64,000 nucleotides of DNA, taken from NCBI RefSeq assembly GCF_036231945.1, contig NZ_CP109599.1:2264501-2328500 (forward strand), written 5' to 3'. This document shows, one piece after another, positions 44,512-51,796 of this stretch. Each line of letters starts with the position of its first letter. The first letter of the stretch is position 1. A program made the position numbers and the translations under genes. Below the pieces are notes generated by a model. That model made no database searches, was not told the DNA's origin, and saw only the letters and a list, made by a program, of their open reading frames with translations. Origin of the DNA: Streptomyces sp. NBC_01429. Its GTDB lineage: Bacteria; Actinomycetota; Actinomycetes; Streptomycetales; Streptomycetaceae.

Positions 44512-45822
44512 TCAGGAAAGGGTCGCATACGGCGGAAACCGGCCCACCAGTTCCCGTACGTCGGAGCGGACGTCGGCGCGGACCGTACGCGCCCCGTCAG
44601 CGCCCTCCCGCAGCACGGAGGCCATCGCGTGCCCGATCCACTCCATCTCGCCCTCTCGCAGGCCCTGAGTGGTCACGGCGGCGGTACCCAGCCGGATGCC
44701 GCGCCCGTCCCTGTACGGCAGGGCGCAGGTGTCCAGCACCAGCCCCGCCGCGGCGAGCCGGCCGCGTGCGGCCCGGCCGTCCGCCCCCAGCGGCGCGGTG
44801 TCGACCGTGATCAGATGCGTGTCCGTACCGTCCGTGATGACGCGCACACCCTCCGCGTCCAACGTCCGCGCCAGCGCGCGGGCGTTGGCGACGACCTGAT
44901 GGGCGTAGCCGGTGAAGGCGGGGCCCGCCGCCTCGCCGAAGGCGACGGCCTTGGCGGCGATCGTGTGCATCTGCGCGCCGCCCTGGGTGAACGGGAACAC
45001 CGCGCGGTCCACCCGCTCCGCGTACCGCTCGCCGCACAGGATCATCCCGCCGCGCGGCCCCCGCAGCACCTTGTGCGTCGTCGCGCACACGACATCCGCG
45101 TACGGCACCGGACTCGGCGCCGCTCCCCCGGCCACCAGCCCGATCGGATGCGCCGCGTCGGCGATCAGATAGGCGCCGACGTCGTCCGCGATCTCCCGGA
45201 ACGCCGCGTAGTCGATGTGGCGCGGATACGAGATCGATCCGCAGACGATCGCCTTGGGCCGCCGCTCCCGCGCCAGCTTCCGCACCTGCGCGTAGTCGAT
45301 CAGCCCGCTGCCGGGGTCCACCCCGTACCCGACGAAGTCGAACCACCGGCCGGAGAAGTTGGCCGGCGAGCCGTGGGTGAGGTGGCCGCCGTACCGCAGC
45401 CCCATCGCCAGTACCGTGTCCCCCGGCCGCAGCAGCGCGGCGTACGCCGCGAGCACGGCGGACGAGCCGGAGTGCGGCTGCACATTGGCGTGCTCGGCCC
45501 CGAAGAGCGCCTTCGCCCGCCCGACCGCGATCCGCTCGGCGGCGTCCACCAGCTCGCAGCCCCCGTGGTGGCGGGCGCCCGGATATCCCTCGGCGTACTT
45601 GTTGGCCAGCGGCGACCCGAGCGCGGCGAGCACGGCGGGCGAGGTGAAGTTCTCGGCGGCGATGAGCTGGAGGCTGTCGCACTGCCGGCGCGCCTCCCCG
45701 AGGATCACCTCGGCCATCTCGGGATCCTGGCGGCGGAGGGCGCCGAAGGCGCGGTCGGCGCGGTCGGCGGGGTCAGCGCCGGGTGGCTGCGGATATGCCG
45801 TGGCGGCGGGGGTGGCGGGCAT
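44512..45822 (-). CDS. glyA: Serine hydroxymethyltransferase-like PLP enzyme (GlyA2)
   Basis: A 436-residue fold-type I PLP enzyme with the SHMT pattern: 'LIAAENFTSPAVL', 'NKYAEGYPG', 'HSGSSAV', 'GLRYGGHLTHG', 'ISYPRHIDY', 'IADAAHPIGLV', and the PLP Lys251 in 'ATTHKVLRGPRGG'. GAGGAG lies upstream of the ATG. It interconverts serine and glycine with tetrahydrofolate, or acts on a related substrate. The usual 'RYYGG' near residue 85 reads 'RHHGG', so a residue (Tyr65 in E. coli numbering) often named as catalytic is replaced. This marks it as a second, possibly specialised copy, not the housekeeping enzyme. Confidence 0.85.
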   Translation of the reverse strand: MPATPAATAYPQPPGADPADRADRAFGALRRQDPEMAEVILGEARRQCDSLQLIAAENFTSPAVLAALGSPLANKYAEGYPGARHHGGCELVDAAERIAVGRAKALFGAEHANVQPHSGSSAVLAAYAALLRPGDTVLAMGLRYGGHLTHGSPANFSGRWFDFVGYGVDPGSGLIDYAQVRKLARERRPKAIVCGSISYPRHIDYAAFREIADDVGAYLIADAAHPIGLVAGGAAPSPVPYADVVCATTHKVLRGPRGGMILCGERYAERVDRAVFPFTQGGAQMHTIAAKAVAFGEAAGPAFTGYAHQVVANARALARTLDAEGVRVITDGTDTHLITVDTAPLGADGRAARGRLAAAGLVLDTCALPYRDGRGIRLGTAAVTTQGLREGEMEWIGHAMASVLREGADGARTVRADVRSDVRELVGRFPPYATLS

Positions 45823-46314
45823 GGCGGGCTCCTCGGGCGAGACGTCCCTTCTCCAATGTAGGGCGGAGGGGAGCGTGGGGCGCGGGGGCGGGTGCGGGTG
45901 CGGTGGTGGGTGTGGGGGCGGCGGGCCTTCGGTGGATCGTGGTGCGGGTTCACGACGTCGCTGGTGCGGGGGCCGGGGGCTCCGGAGGCGCATGCCCGGA
46001 CGGCATGATTTACGGCGCCTGCGGACCGGTGGTTCGTCTGCGGACCGCGTGCGCCACAAATCACGCTTTATTGTCCGGACACGCACCTCCTGCGCCCCCG
46101 TCCCCCTCCCGCCGTCGCGCCCCTCCCCCGCCACCTCCGGCTGTCAGGGGTGGGGGAGGTGGTCAGGGTGCGGGGCAGACGTGGTGCGGGCGTAAGGGGT
46201 GGGGAAGCATCCGCCGCACTGACCGGTCGAGGCGTTCATGTGCCGAACTGATCGCTGACGAGCGTCACGACGAGGACGACGAGCGCGGCGGTGGCCAGCG
46301 CTGGGATCAACCGG
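45823..46314. other. Intergenic stretch with G-rich and C-rich tracts, no clear gene
   Basis: On the minus strand TACATT (45855-45860) lies 33-38 bp before the glyA2-type ATG and is its best -10 candidate; no good -35 accompanies it. On the plus strand 45861-45930 holds many runs of three to five G and could form a quadruplex. At 46131-46162 CCACCTCC and GGAGGTGG form an 8-bp stem with a 16-base loop, a possible terminator for the HATPase gene. No riboswitch was recognised. Confidence 0.5.
46236..46310 (-). CDS. Possible 24-residue membrane peptide after the HATPase gene
   Basis: From a TTG one codon beyond the HATPase stop, 24 codons read MIPALATAALVVLVVTLVSDQFGT: a single hydrophobic helix and a short polar end. 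There is no good ribosome-binding site, and high-GC frames often give Ala/Val/Leu runs by chance. The proximity to the upstream stop would allow translational coupling. Confidence 0.2.
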   Translation of the reverse strand: MIPALATAALVVLVVTLVSDQFGT

Positions 46315-46785
46315 TCAACGGGCCAGCTCCGCCCAGATCCTCTTGCCGAACGGCCGGTCCTCAACGCCCCACCGCTCGGCCAGCGCCGCCACGATGAACA
46401 GTCCCCGCCCACGGACGCATTGGCCGGAAGTGGCGGCACGGAAGCGTGGCCGCCGGCGCACCGGGTCATGGACCTCCACCCGAACCAGCGCGGGCAGGAC
46501 GGCCAGGACTGCCAGGACGCTGTCCCCGGGCTCGCTCCCGTACCGGATGGCATTGGTGACCAGTTCGGAGACCACCAGCTCGATATCGGCCGCCCGCTCG
46601 CCACTCGCCGTCGGCAGCCGACTTCCGATGAACTCGCGCGCCCACTCTCGTGCCGCGTGCACCGACTGCGGCTCGCTCACCAACATGAGCTGCGGCGGCG
46701 GTCCCGCCAGGGGAGGAAAGCAGATCCGGGCTGAGTCCCCTGGCGGTGGAATGGGTGAGTTGCCGTACCGCTCTTTGTTCGTCAT
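46315..46785 (-). CDS. Anti-sigma-like HATPase domain protein
   Basis: A 156-residue protein with a GHKL ATPase domain related to RsbW/SpoIIAB. 'ELVVSELVTNAIRYG' is the N box and 'RGRGLFIVAALAERWG' the glycine-rich G box. The N-terminal 30 residues are Pro-rich. Streptomyces has dozens of such proteins, often next to HTH regulators; most have no known partner. It is divergent from the HTH regulator gene at 46914, so the two probably work together or share control. Whether it still has kinase activity cannot be told. Confidence 0.85.
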   Translation of the reverse strand: MTNKERYGNSPIPPPGDSARICFPPLAGPPPQLMLVSEPQSVHAAREWAREFIGSRLPTASGERAADIELVVSELVTNAIRYGSEPGDSVLAVLAVLPALVRVEVHDPVRRRPRFRAATSGQCVRGRGLFIVAALAERWGVEDRPFGKRIWAELAR

Positions 46786-46858
46786 CGTGATGACTCCCCG
46801 TCACCGATTGGTTTCTATGCCCAGGCAACAGGGACAAACTGATTGAGGGCACCGCCCC

Positions 46859-46879
46859 AAGGGGTGTCGAAGGGTGTCG
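46859..46879. repeat. Tandem direct repeat AAGGGGTGTCG / AAGGGTGTCG
   Basis: Two near-identical units, 11 bases apart, lie 35-55 bp upstream of the HTH regulator's ATG, in the divergent region shared with the HATPase gene. They could be a binding site for the regulator. Confidence 0.4.
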
Positions 46880-46913
46880 CTTGCGCCACGCCCCGCGGAG
46901 AAAGTTGTTGATC

Positions 46914-48266
46914 ATGAAAACACCGAACGACAAGCTCGCGCAGTGGCTCCATCGGTCGGCAATGAGCCGGGGAGAGTTAGCGCGGCGGGTGAAATCCAAG
47001 GCAGTTGAGTGGAAGCAGCCTCATATCTCGCCCGACACGACCCGCATTCGTTGCTGGCTCCAAGGTGAGACGCCACGGACGCCCCTCCCGGACATCCTGG
47101 CCGCAGTCTTCTCCGAGCGCTTTGGATTCCGGTTCACGACCTACGACTTGGGCCTCGGTGACGGCAGTTCAGCGGATGCGGCGCTCGTGTACAACTCCTC
47201 GTACGCGGCTACCGTGGATGTCGTCACAGACCTGGGGAGAGCTGACGTGGACCGACGCAAGTTCCTTGCCGCCGCACCGTTCGCCGCCGCTGCCGGAGTA
47301 GGCCCCTCGCGGGACTGGCTGATGAACGTGCTTGACCACGAGGTGGAACCGGGCCCGCGTGTGCGGCTCGAAGACGTCTCGGCCGTGAAGAACATGTTCG
47401 CCACCTTTCAGCGCATGGATGTCCTCCAAGGCGGTGGATCGGGCCGCCTGGTCCTCGCCGAGTACATGACGCAGCACGTCTATCCGCTGCTGCGTCGCAC
47501 CCACGGCTCCGATGTGCGCGGTGCGCTGTGCGACGCTGCGGCCGAGCAGACATATCTGCTCGGATGGATGGCGTACGACAACGGCGAACACGGCACCGCG
47601 CAGAGGTATCTGATCCAGTCGCTGCGGCTCGCCGAGGAGTCGGGCAACCCGGCGCTCGGCGCCCATGTACTTGCCGGCATGGCCGATCAGGCCACGCTGC
47701 TCGGTGACCCCGCCGAAGGGCGCCGCCTCGCCCAGGCCGGGCGCCACGGACTCTCACGAGCGGACTCACTCGCCTGCCTGGCGGACCTGTGGTGCCTCGA
47801 AGCACGGGCCCTCGCCCTGCTCGGGGACAAGTCCGGCGCGGCACACGCAGTGGCACGGTCCGAGGAAGCGTTCGAGCGGGCACGGCCTGAGACGGAACAG
47901 GAGTGGGCCGCCTTCATCGACCCCGCCTACCTCCACGGCGAGCACGCGAATACCTTCCGCGACCTGGGCGACTCACAGAACGCCGAGGAACACGCGCGCC
48001 ACTCCATCGACCACGCGAAAAGGCAGAAGCGCGCACGACGAGGCGCGATGTCACAGGCCGCGCTCGCGGTCTCGCATCTGCAACGTCAGGACCTCGAATC
48101 CGCCCACTCGGCCGGGCTGCGCACGCTGGCTCTGGCCCGCCAGGTGAAGTCGTCACGCTGCGTGGAAGCGGTACAGGACCTACAGCAACGCATGCGGCCC
48201 TTCGGGCGCCACCGCCTCGTCGCGGACTTCAACGAACGCGCCCGGGACCTGGTTGTCGCCGCGTAG
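46914..48266 (+). CDS. Streptomyces-type HTH regulator with helical repeat domain
   Basis: A 450-residue protein. The N-terminal 75 residues ('AQWLHRSAMSRGELARRVKS', 'DTTRIRCWLQGETPRTPLPD') form an atypical helix-turn-helix. A segment 'VDRRKFLAAAPFAAAAGVG' (about 114-132) looks like a twin-arginine signal but lies inside the protein. The rest is TPR-like helical repeats ('AAAEQTYLLGWMAYDNGEHG' and similar), which often bind small ligands or peptides. The start is the ATG of MKTPNDKLAQ; the only purine-rich box, GGAG, is about 13 bases upstream. GC content appears lower than in the surrounding core genes. It pairs with the divergent HATPase gene. Confidence 0.8.
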   Translation: MKTPNDKLAQWLHRSAMSRGELARRVKSKAVEWKQPHISPDTTRIRCWLQGETPRTPLPDILAAVFSERFGFRFTTYDLGLGDGSSADAALVYNSSYAATVDVVTDLGRADVDRRKFLAAAPFAAAAGVGPSRDWLMNVLDHEVEPGPRVRLEDVSAVKNMFATFQRMDVLQGGGSGRLVLAEYMTQHVYPLLRRTHGSDVRGALCDAAAEQTYLLGWMAYDNGEHGTAQRYLIQSLRLAEESGNPALGAHVLAGMADQATLLGDPAEGRRLAQAGRHGLSRADSLACLADLWCLEARALALLGDKSGAAHAVARSEEAFERARPETEQEWAAFIDPAYLHGEHANTFRDLGDSQNAEEHARHSIDHAKRQKRARRGAMSQAALAVSHLQRQDLESAHSAGLRTLALARQVKSSRCVEAVQDLQQRMRPFGRHRLVADFNERARDLVVAA

Positions 48267-48280
48267 AGGACCCTCTACGC
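48261..48280. terminator. Hairpin over the stop of the HTH regulator gene
   Basis: GCGTAGAGG and CCTCTACGC form a 9-bp perfect stem around AC and include the TAG stop. The next gene is convergent (its stop is at 48299), so this is a likely bidirectional terminator. Confidence 0.6.
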
Positions 48281-48298
48281 CTGCCCCGAAGCCACGGC

Positions 48299-49114
48299 CT
48301 ACGTGTGACGGATGGTCCAGTCGGCTACCGACTGGACCACATACGCTTGCCATTCTTGCGTCTGCGGATGCCGATACTGCGGGTCGTCGTGCACCGCGAA
48401 CCCGTGCTGTGCCCCGTCGATCTCCAGAAGCTTGACTTCCGACTTCAGAGCCCCGACGGCGGATCGTGAACTCTCCACCGGAATGAAAGTGTCCAGTGTT
48501 CCGTGAATAAGGAGGGCAGGCGAGACGATATCCCCAAGAGCCCTGTGCGGCTGAAGATAGAAGAGTTCGTTGAGGAAACCGCGCCCGACCCGAAACGTAG
48601 GCGAGTGCTCCAGGAATCCACGGGAGGCCAGCTCCCTGCCAGCTGATTCGTCGATCGTGGCGTTCTTCCAGTACGGCTTGTCCTCGATGAACCGCTTCTT
48701 GTAGTTCAGAAGAGGGTTCATAAGAGTCAGGCTCTTTACCTCCTGCGGGTGGCGTGCCGCGAAGAGGGCACTGATTCCACCGCCGAAACTCGTTCCGATC
48801 AGGTGCACGGGACCACAGTCGAACAGCTGACGGACATGATCTGTGGCGGCCTGAATATCGTTGAGGACTCCCGCGATCGTCAGTTCCTCCTGACGCCCTT
48901 CGCTCTCTCCGTGCCCCCGGAGGTCAAAGCGCAACGAGCCGACGCCCACCGTCGCCAGGCCATCGGCAAGACGGCCGAAGAATCCGCCTTCCTCACGTGT
49001 CACCCCGCCGCCGTGAACCAACACCGCGACACCCCGGGTCGCATCAAGCGGGTACCCGACGCTGCCCCGGAGCAACAGACCATCGGGGCTGCGGAAGCTG
49101 GTTTCCCGAGTCAT
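48299..49114 (-). CDS. Alpha/beta hydrolase (serine esterase-like)
   Basis: A 271-residue alpha/beta hydrolase: oxyanion 'VLVHGGGVTREEGGF', the segment 'LRFDLRGHGES', nucleophile elbow 'GTSFGG' (Ser near 109), acid Asp in 'LIHGTLDTFIP', and catalytic His in 'DGAQHGFAVH'. It resembles short-chain acyl esterases of the YqiA/FrsA-like type. No signal peptide. Codon third positions appear clearly less GC-rich than in neighbouring genes (for example 'aagatagaagagttcgttga' around 48555), which suggests recent acquisition. Substrate unknown. Confidence 0.87.
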   Translation of the reverse strand: MTRETSFRSPDGLLLRGSVGYPLDATRGVAVLVHGGGVTREEGGFFGRLADGLATVGVGSLRFDLRGHGESEGRQEELTIAGVLNDIQAATDHVRQLFDCGPVHLIGTSFGGGISALFAARHPQEVKSLTLMNPLLNYKKRFIEDKPYWKNATIDESAGRELASRGFLEHSPTFRVGRGFLNELFYLQPHRALGDIVSPALLIHGTLDTFIPVESSRSAVGALKSEVKLLEIDGAQHGFAVHDDPQYRHPQTQEWQAYVVQSVADWTIRHT

Positions 49115-49184
49115 GCGCAGGCACTACCCCACCGTGCGGGCGAAGATGCCCGGGAGGCGCGCTGGAGCACTAGCATCACGTGGC

Positions 49185-49600
49185 ATGCATCCGGTCAATC
49201 GCCACGGCGCACGGCTCTCGCTCCGCGAACTCACCACCGATGACGTGGACGCGGTCCTCGCCGTCTACGGCAGCTCCGAAGCGACCGAGCACCTCAGTTT
49301 CACCCCGCGCTCGCGCGACGACGTCGACGGCATCGTCGCCCGGTCCATGGCATCGGCGACGGCCTCCCCACGGGACGAGTACGCGCTCGCCCTCACACGG
49401 CAGGACAGCGACGAGCTGATCGGATTCGCCCGCCTGGCACTCGACCCGCACCAGCAACGCGCGGCCACGATCGGAGGTTGGCCGCCGGAATGACCGAAGA
49501 GGGACGCATCCGGGGCCACGTCCACGTACGCGGCGCCTGGCGGGACTCGATCACGTACGGGATCCTCCGTGAGGAGTGGGCTGCCGAGGGAGACTCCTAG
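49185..49600 (+). pseudogene. GNAT-family N-acetyltransferase, internally deleted and frameshifted
   Basis: From ATG 49185 (MHPVNRHGARLSLRELTTDD) the frame encodes a normal N-terminal half of a RimJ/RimL-like acetyltransferase up to 'HQQRAATIGG', then stops at 49491-49493. From about 49487 another frame (offset by two) encodes 'GMTEEGRIRGHVHVRG' and 'WRDSITYGILREEW', the normal C-terminal end, stopping at 49598-49600. The middle of the domain, with the acetyl-CoA-binding loop, is missing. A TAGCAT box eight bases upstream of the start suggests the promoter remains. Inactive unless this is a sequencing or assembly artefact. Confidence 0.75.
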
Positions 49601-49601
49601 C

Positions 49602-50288
49602 GTGGAGCGGAAGGCGGACGCGGTGATCCCGGTACAGACATGGTCCGACGCCCGGCGGCTGTGGGACTTCCACCGGATGCGTCACGAGGCGCGGCCGTGT
49701 TCGGTCGGGGTCGGGCTGGGGAGCCACGATCTCGGGGTGGCCGACGCGGCGGTGGAGTTGTACCGGCGCGGGATGGTGCCGCTGATCGTCTTCACCGGTG
49801 CGACCAGCCGGACGACGCGGGAGCGCATGCCGCGCGGGGAGGCCGTCCACTACCGGGAACGGGCACTCGAACTCGGCGTTCCGCGTTCCGCCGTGCTCGT
49901 GGAGCCGCGTGCCCGCAATACCGGCGAGAACATCCGCTTCACGCGGGAACTGCTGGAGCGGGCCGGGGTGGACGTGGCGTCCGTGCTGCTGATCAGCAAG
50001 CCGTACGAGGAACGTCGCGCCTACGCCACCGCGCGCCGGCTCTGGCCCGGGGCCGAGATCGTCTGCGCGTCCGCGCCGATGCCCTTCGAGACGTACGTGG
50101 AGTCCATCGGGAGCCCACGCCTCGTGATCGACATGCTCGTCGGCGCCCTGCAACGGCTGCTGATCTACCCGGCGCAGGGATTCATGATCAGCCTGCCCGT
50201 GCCCGACGACGTCACCGACGCCTACGAACGGCTGTGCCGCGCGGGCTACACCAGCCGCCTCGTGCCGTCTGCCGGGCCGGTGGCCTGA
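49602..50288 (+). CDS. YdcF-like (DUF218) protein
   Basis: A 228-residue protein with the DUF218 pattern: 'GVGLGSHDLGVADAAVELYR', 'PLIVFTGATSRTTRERMPRGEA' (in part), 'LVEPRARNTGENIRFT' with the conserved Asn-Thr-x-Glu-Asn, and 'VLLISKPYEERRAYATA'. E. coli YdcF binds S-adenosylmethionine; other members have roles around the envelope, but this one lacks a membrane anchor. The GTG start lies one base after the stop of the broken GNAT gene with GAGGGAG upstream; an in-frame GTG 21 bases later is possible. No function assigned. Confidence 0.82.
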   Translation: MERKADAVIPVQTWSDARRLWDFHRMRHEARPCSVGVGLGSHDLGVADAAVELYRRGMVPLIVFTGATSRTTRERMPRGEAVHYRERALELGVPRSAVLVEPRARNTGENIRFTRELLERAGVDVASVLLISKPYEERRAYATARRLWPGAEIVCASAPMPFETYVESIGSPRLVIDMLVGALQRLLIYPAQGFMISLPVPDDVTDAYERLCRAGYTSRLVPSAGPVA

Positions 50289-50329
50289 GGCTGGAGAGCG
50301 GTGGCGGCGCGGGTGCGACTCCCCGGTTC

Positions 50330-50347
50330 GGCCGTCCTCGGACGGCC
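50330..50347. terminator. Hairpin between convergent YdcF-like and phosphatase-like genes
   Basis: GGCCGTCC and GGACGGCC form a perfect 8-bp stem with a two-base gap. Further GC-rich complementarity continues to about 50397. Located between convergent genes, it probably ends transcription on both strands. Confidence 0.55.
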
Positions 50348-50400
50348 GCCACGCGCGGGCCGGTCGCCGCCGGGCCCCCGCGCGGCCCGGCCCGGCGGAG

Positions 50401-51051
50401 TCAGAGCGCCGCCGGGACGCCCGTCAGGGCCGTCACCACCGGGTCCAGGGCCTGGTTGATCTCCTCGCCGATCGACCGGAAGAAGGTCAGGGGCGCGCCG
50501 TACGGGTCGTAGACCTCGTCCGCGTCCGCCGTGGGGGCCAGCAGCCAGCCGCGGAGGGCGGCGGCGGCGCGGACCAGGGCCTGGGCGCGTTCGACCACGC
50601 CGTCGTCCAGCGGGTCGGGCAGGGTGGCCGGGTCTATGGCGCGGACCAGCCGGGTGAACTCCTTCAGCGTGAAGGTGCGCAGCCCCGCCGAGTGGCCCAT
50701 GGAGATCACCTGGGCCCGGTGGTCGCGGGTCGCGGTGAGGACGAGGTCGGCGCGGATGACGTGCTCGTCGAGCAGTTCACGGCCGACGAAGCCGGAGGCG
50801 TCCGCGCCGAAGTCGGCGAGGACGGCCTCGGCGTTGGCCTCCATCGGGGCGCCCTCGTGGCCCCAGGTGCCCGCGCTCTCCACGATCAGGCCGCCCGGGA
50901 GCCGTTCGCCGAGGCGGACGCTCAGGGCGTGCCGGTTCAGCCGCTCGGTGATGGGCGAGCGGCAGACGTTGCCGGTACTGACGTGGAGGATGCGGAAGGG
51001 AGTGCCGGTGTATGCGGTCTCCGCTATGCCACGCCCCTGCGGGGCGGTCAA
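50401..51051 (-). CDS. Low-molecular-weight protein tyrosine phosphatase homologue lacking the nucleophilic Cys
   Basis: A 216-residue protein. A TTG start overlaps the stop of the Sua5 gene, with GAGGTGG as ribosome-binding site. The fold motif is 'HVSTGNVCRSP' (23-33): the C-x5-R nucleophile position is Ser25, while Cys30, Arg31 and the rest of the loop are kept. The late 'VYDPYG' retains the general-acid Asp. The protein is longer than the usual 150 residues. Known active enzymes have VCxGNxCRSP, so classical phosphatase activity is unlikely; a binding or regulatory role is possible. I recall the same Ser in other Streptomyces, so it is probably not a sequencing error. Confidence 0.8.
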   Translation of the reverse strand: MTAPQGRGIAETAYTGTPFRILHVSTGNVCRSPITERLNRHALSVRLGERLPGGLIVESAGTWGHEGAPMEANAEAVLADFGADASGFVGRELLDEHVIRADLVLTATRDHRAQVISMGHSAGLRTFTLKEFTRLVRAIDPATLPDPLDDGVVERAQALVRAAAALRGWLLAPTADADEVYDPYGAPLTFFRSIGEEINQALDPVVTALTGVPAAL

Positions 51052-51695
51052 TTGGCCACCTCGAGGTCGGGTACCACCTTGCGCAGCTCCTCCGCGTCGA
51101 GGGCACCGGCTCGCAGCAGCACCGGGACCCGGCCGGTGACGTCGACGATCGAGGAGGGGATGTTGGCGGGCGTGGGGCCGCCGTCGAGGTAGACGGAGAC
51201 GGAGTCGCCGAGCATCTCCTGCGCGGCGTCGCAGTCCTCTGGAGCCGGGTGTCCCGTCAGGTTGGCGCTGGAGACGGCCATCGGGCCGACCTCGGTGAGC
51301 AGTTCGATGGCGACGGGGTGCAGCGGCATCCGGATCGCGACGGTGCCCCGGGTGTCCCCGAGGTCCCACTGGAGGGACGGCTGGTGCTTGGCGACCAGGG
51401 TCAGGGCGCCGGGCCAGAAGGCGTCGACCAGCTCCCAGGCGTGCTCGGAGAAGTCCGTGACCAGGCCGTGCAGGGTGTTCGGGGAGCCGATGAGCACCGG
51501 AGTGGGCATGGTGCGGCCCCGGCCCTTCGCCGTCAGCAGATCGGCGACCGCCTCGGCGCTGAAGGCGTCCGCGCCGATCCCGTACACCGTGTCGGTGGGC
51601 AGCACGACCAGCTCACCGCGGCGTACGGCCGACGCGGCCTCGCGCAGACCCGTGGCACGGTCGGTCGCGTCGTTGCAGTCGTATCGCCGAGCCAT
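51048..51695 (-). CDS. L-threonylcarbamoyladenylate synthase (Sua5/YrdC/TsaC)
   Basis: A 215-residue YrdC-domain enzyme that makes threonylcarbamoyl-AMP for tRNA t6A37. Typical pieces: 'LVVLPTDTVYGIGADAF', 'WPGALTLVAKH', 'TVAIRMPLHPVAIELL', 'GPMAVSSANLTGHPAP'. It lacks the extra C-terminal Sua5 domain, so it is the short TsaC-like form. The ATG is clear. It follows prmC after 101 bp and overlaps the phosphatase-like gene by four bases. Confidence 0.94.
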   Translation of the reverse strand: MARRYDCNDATDRATGLREAASAVRRGELVVLPTDTVYGIGADAFSAEAVADLLTAKGRGRTMPTPVLIGSPNTLHGLVTDFSEHAWELVDAFWPGALTLVAKHQPSLQWDLGDTRGTVAIRMPLHPVAIELLTEVGPMAVSSANLTGHPAPEDCDAAQEMLGDSVSVYLDGGPTPANIPSSIVDVTGRVPVLLRAGALDAEELRKVVPDLEVAN

Positions 51696-51796
51696 TTAAC
51701 GGGCCCTCCTCGTGTGTGCTGCCCGGTTCGCCGCCGGGGCGCCTTTCGCCCCTGCCCGCGGCCGACCGTGCGGAATTCGTTCGTTCGCCCCGAACC

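Noticed and set aside
45823..46100. Glycine riboswitch before the SHMT-like gene
   Set aside because: A CACCGAAGG string occurs on the minus strand, but the following GCAA and the paired aptamer stems expected for that riboswitch are not there.
49490..49600. Separate 36-residue gene
   Set aside because: Its sequence is the C-terminal end of the acetyltransferase whose N-terminal half lies just upstream in another frame; better read as one broken gene.
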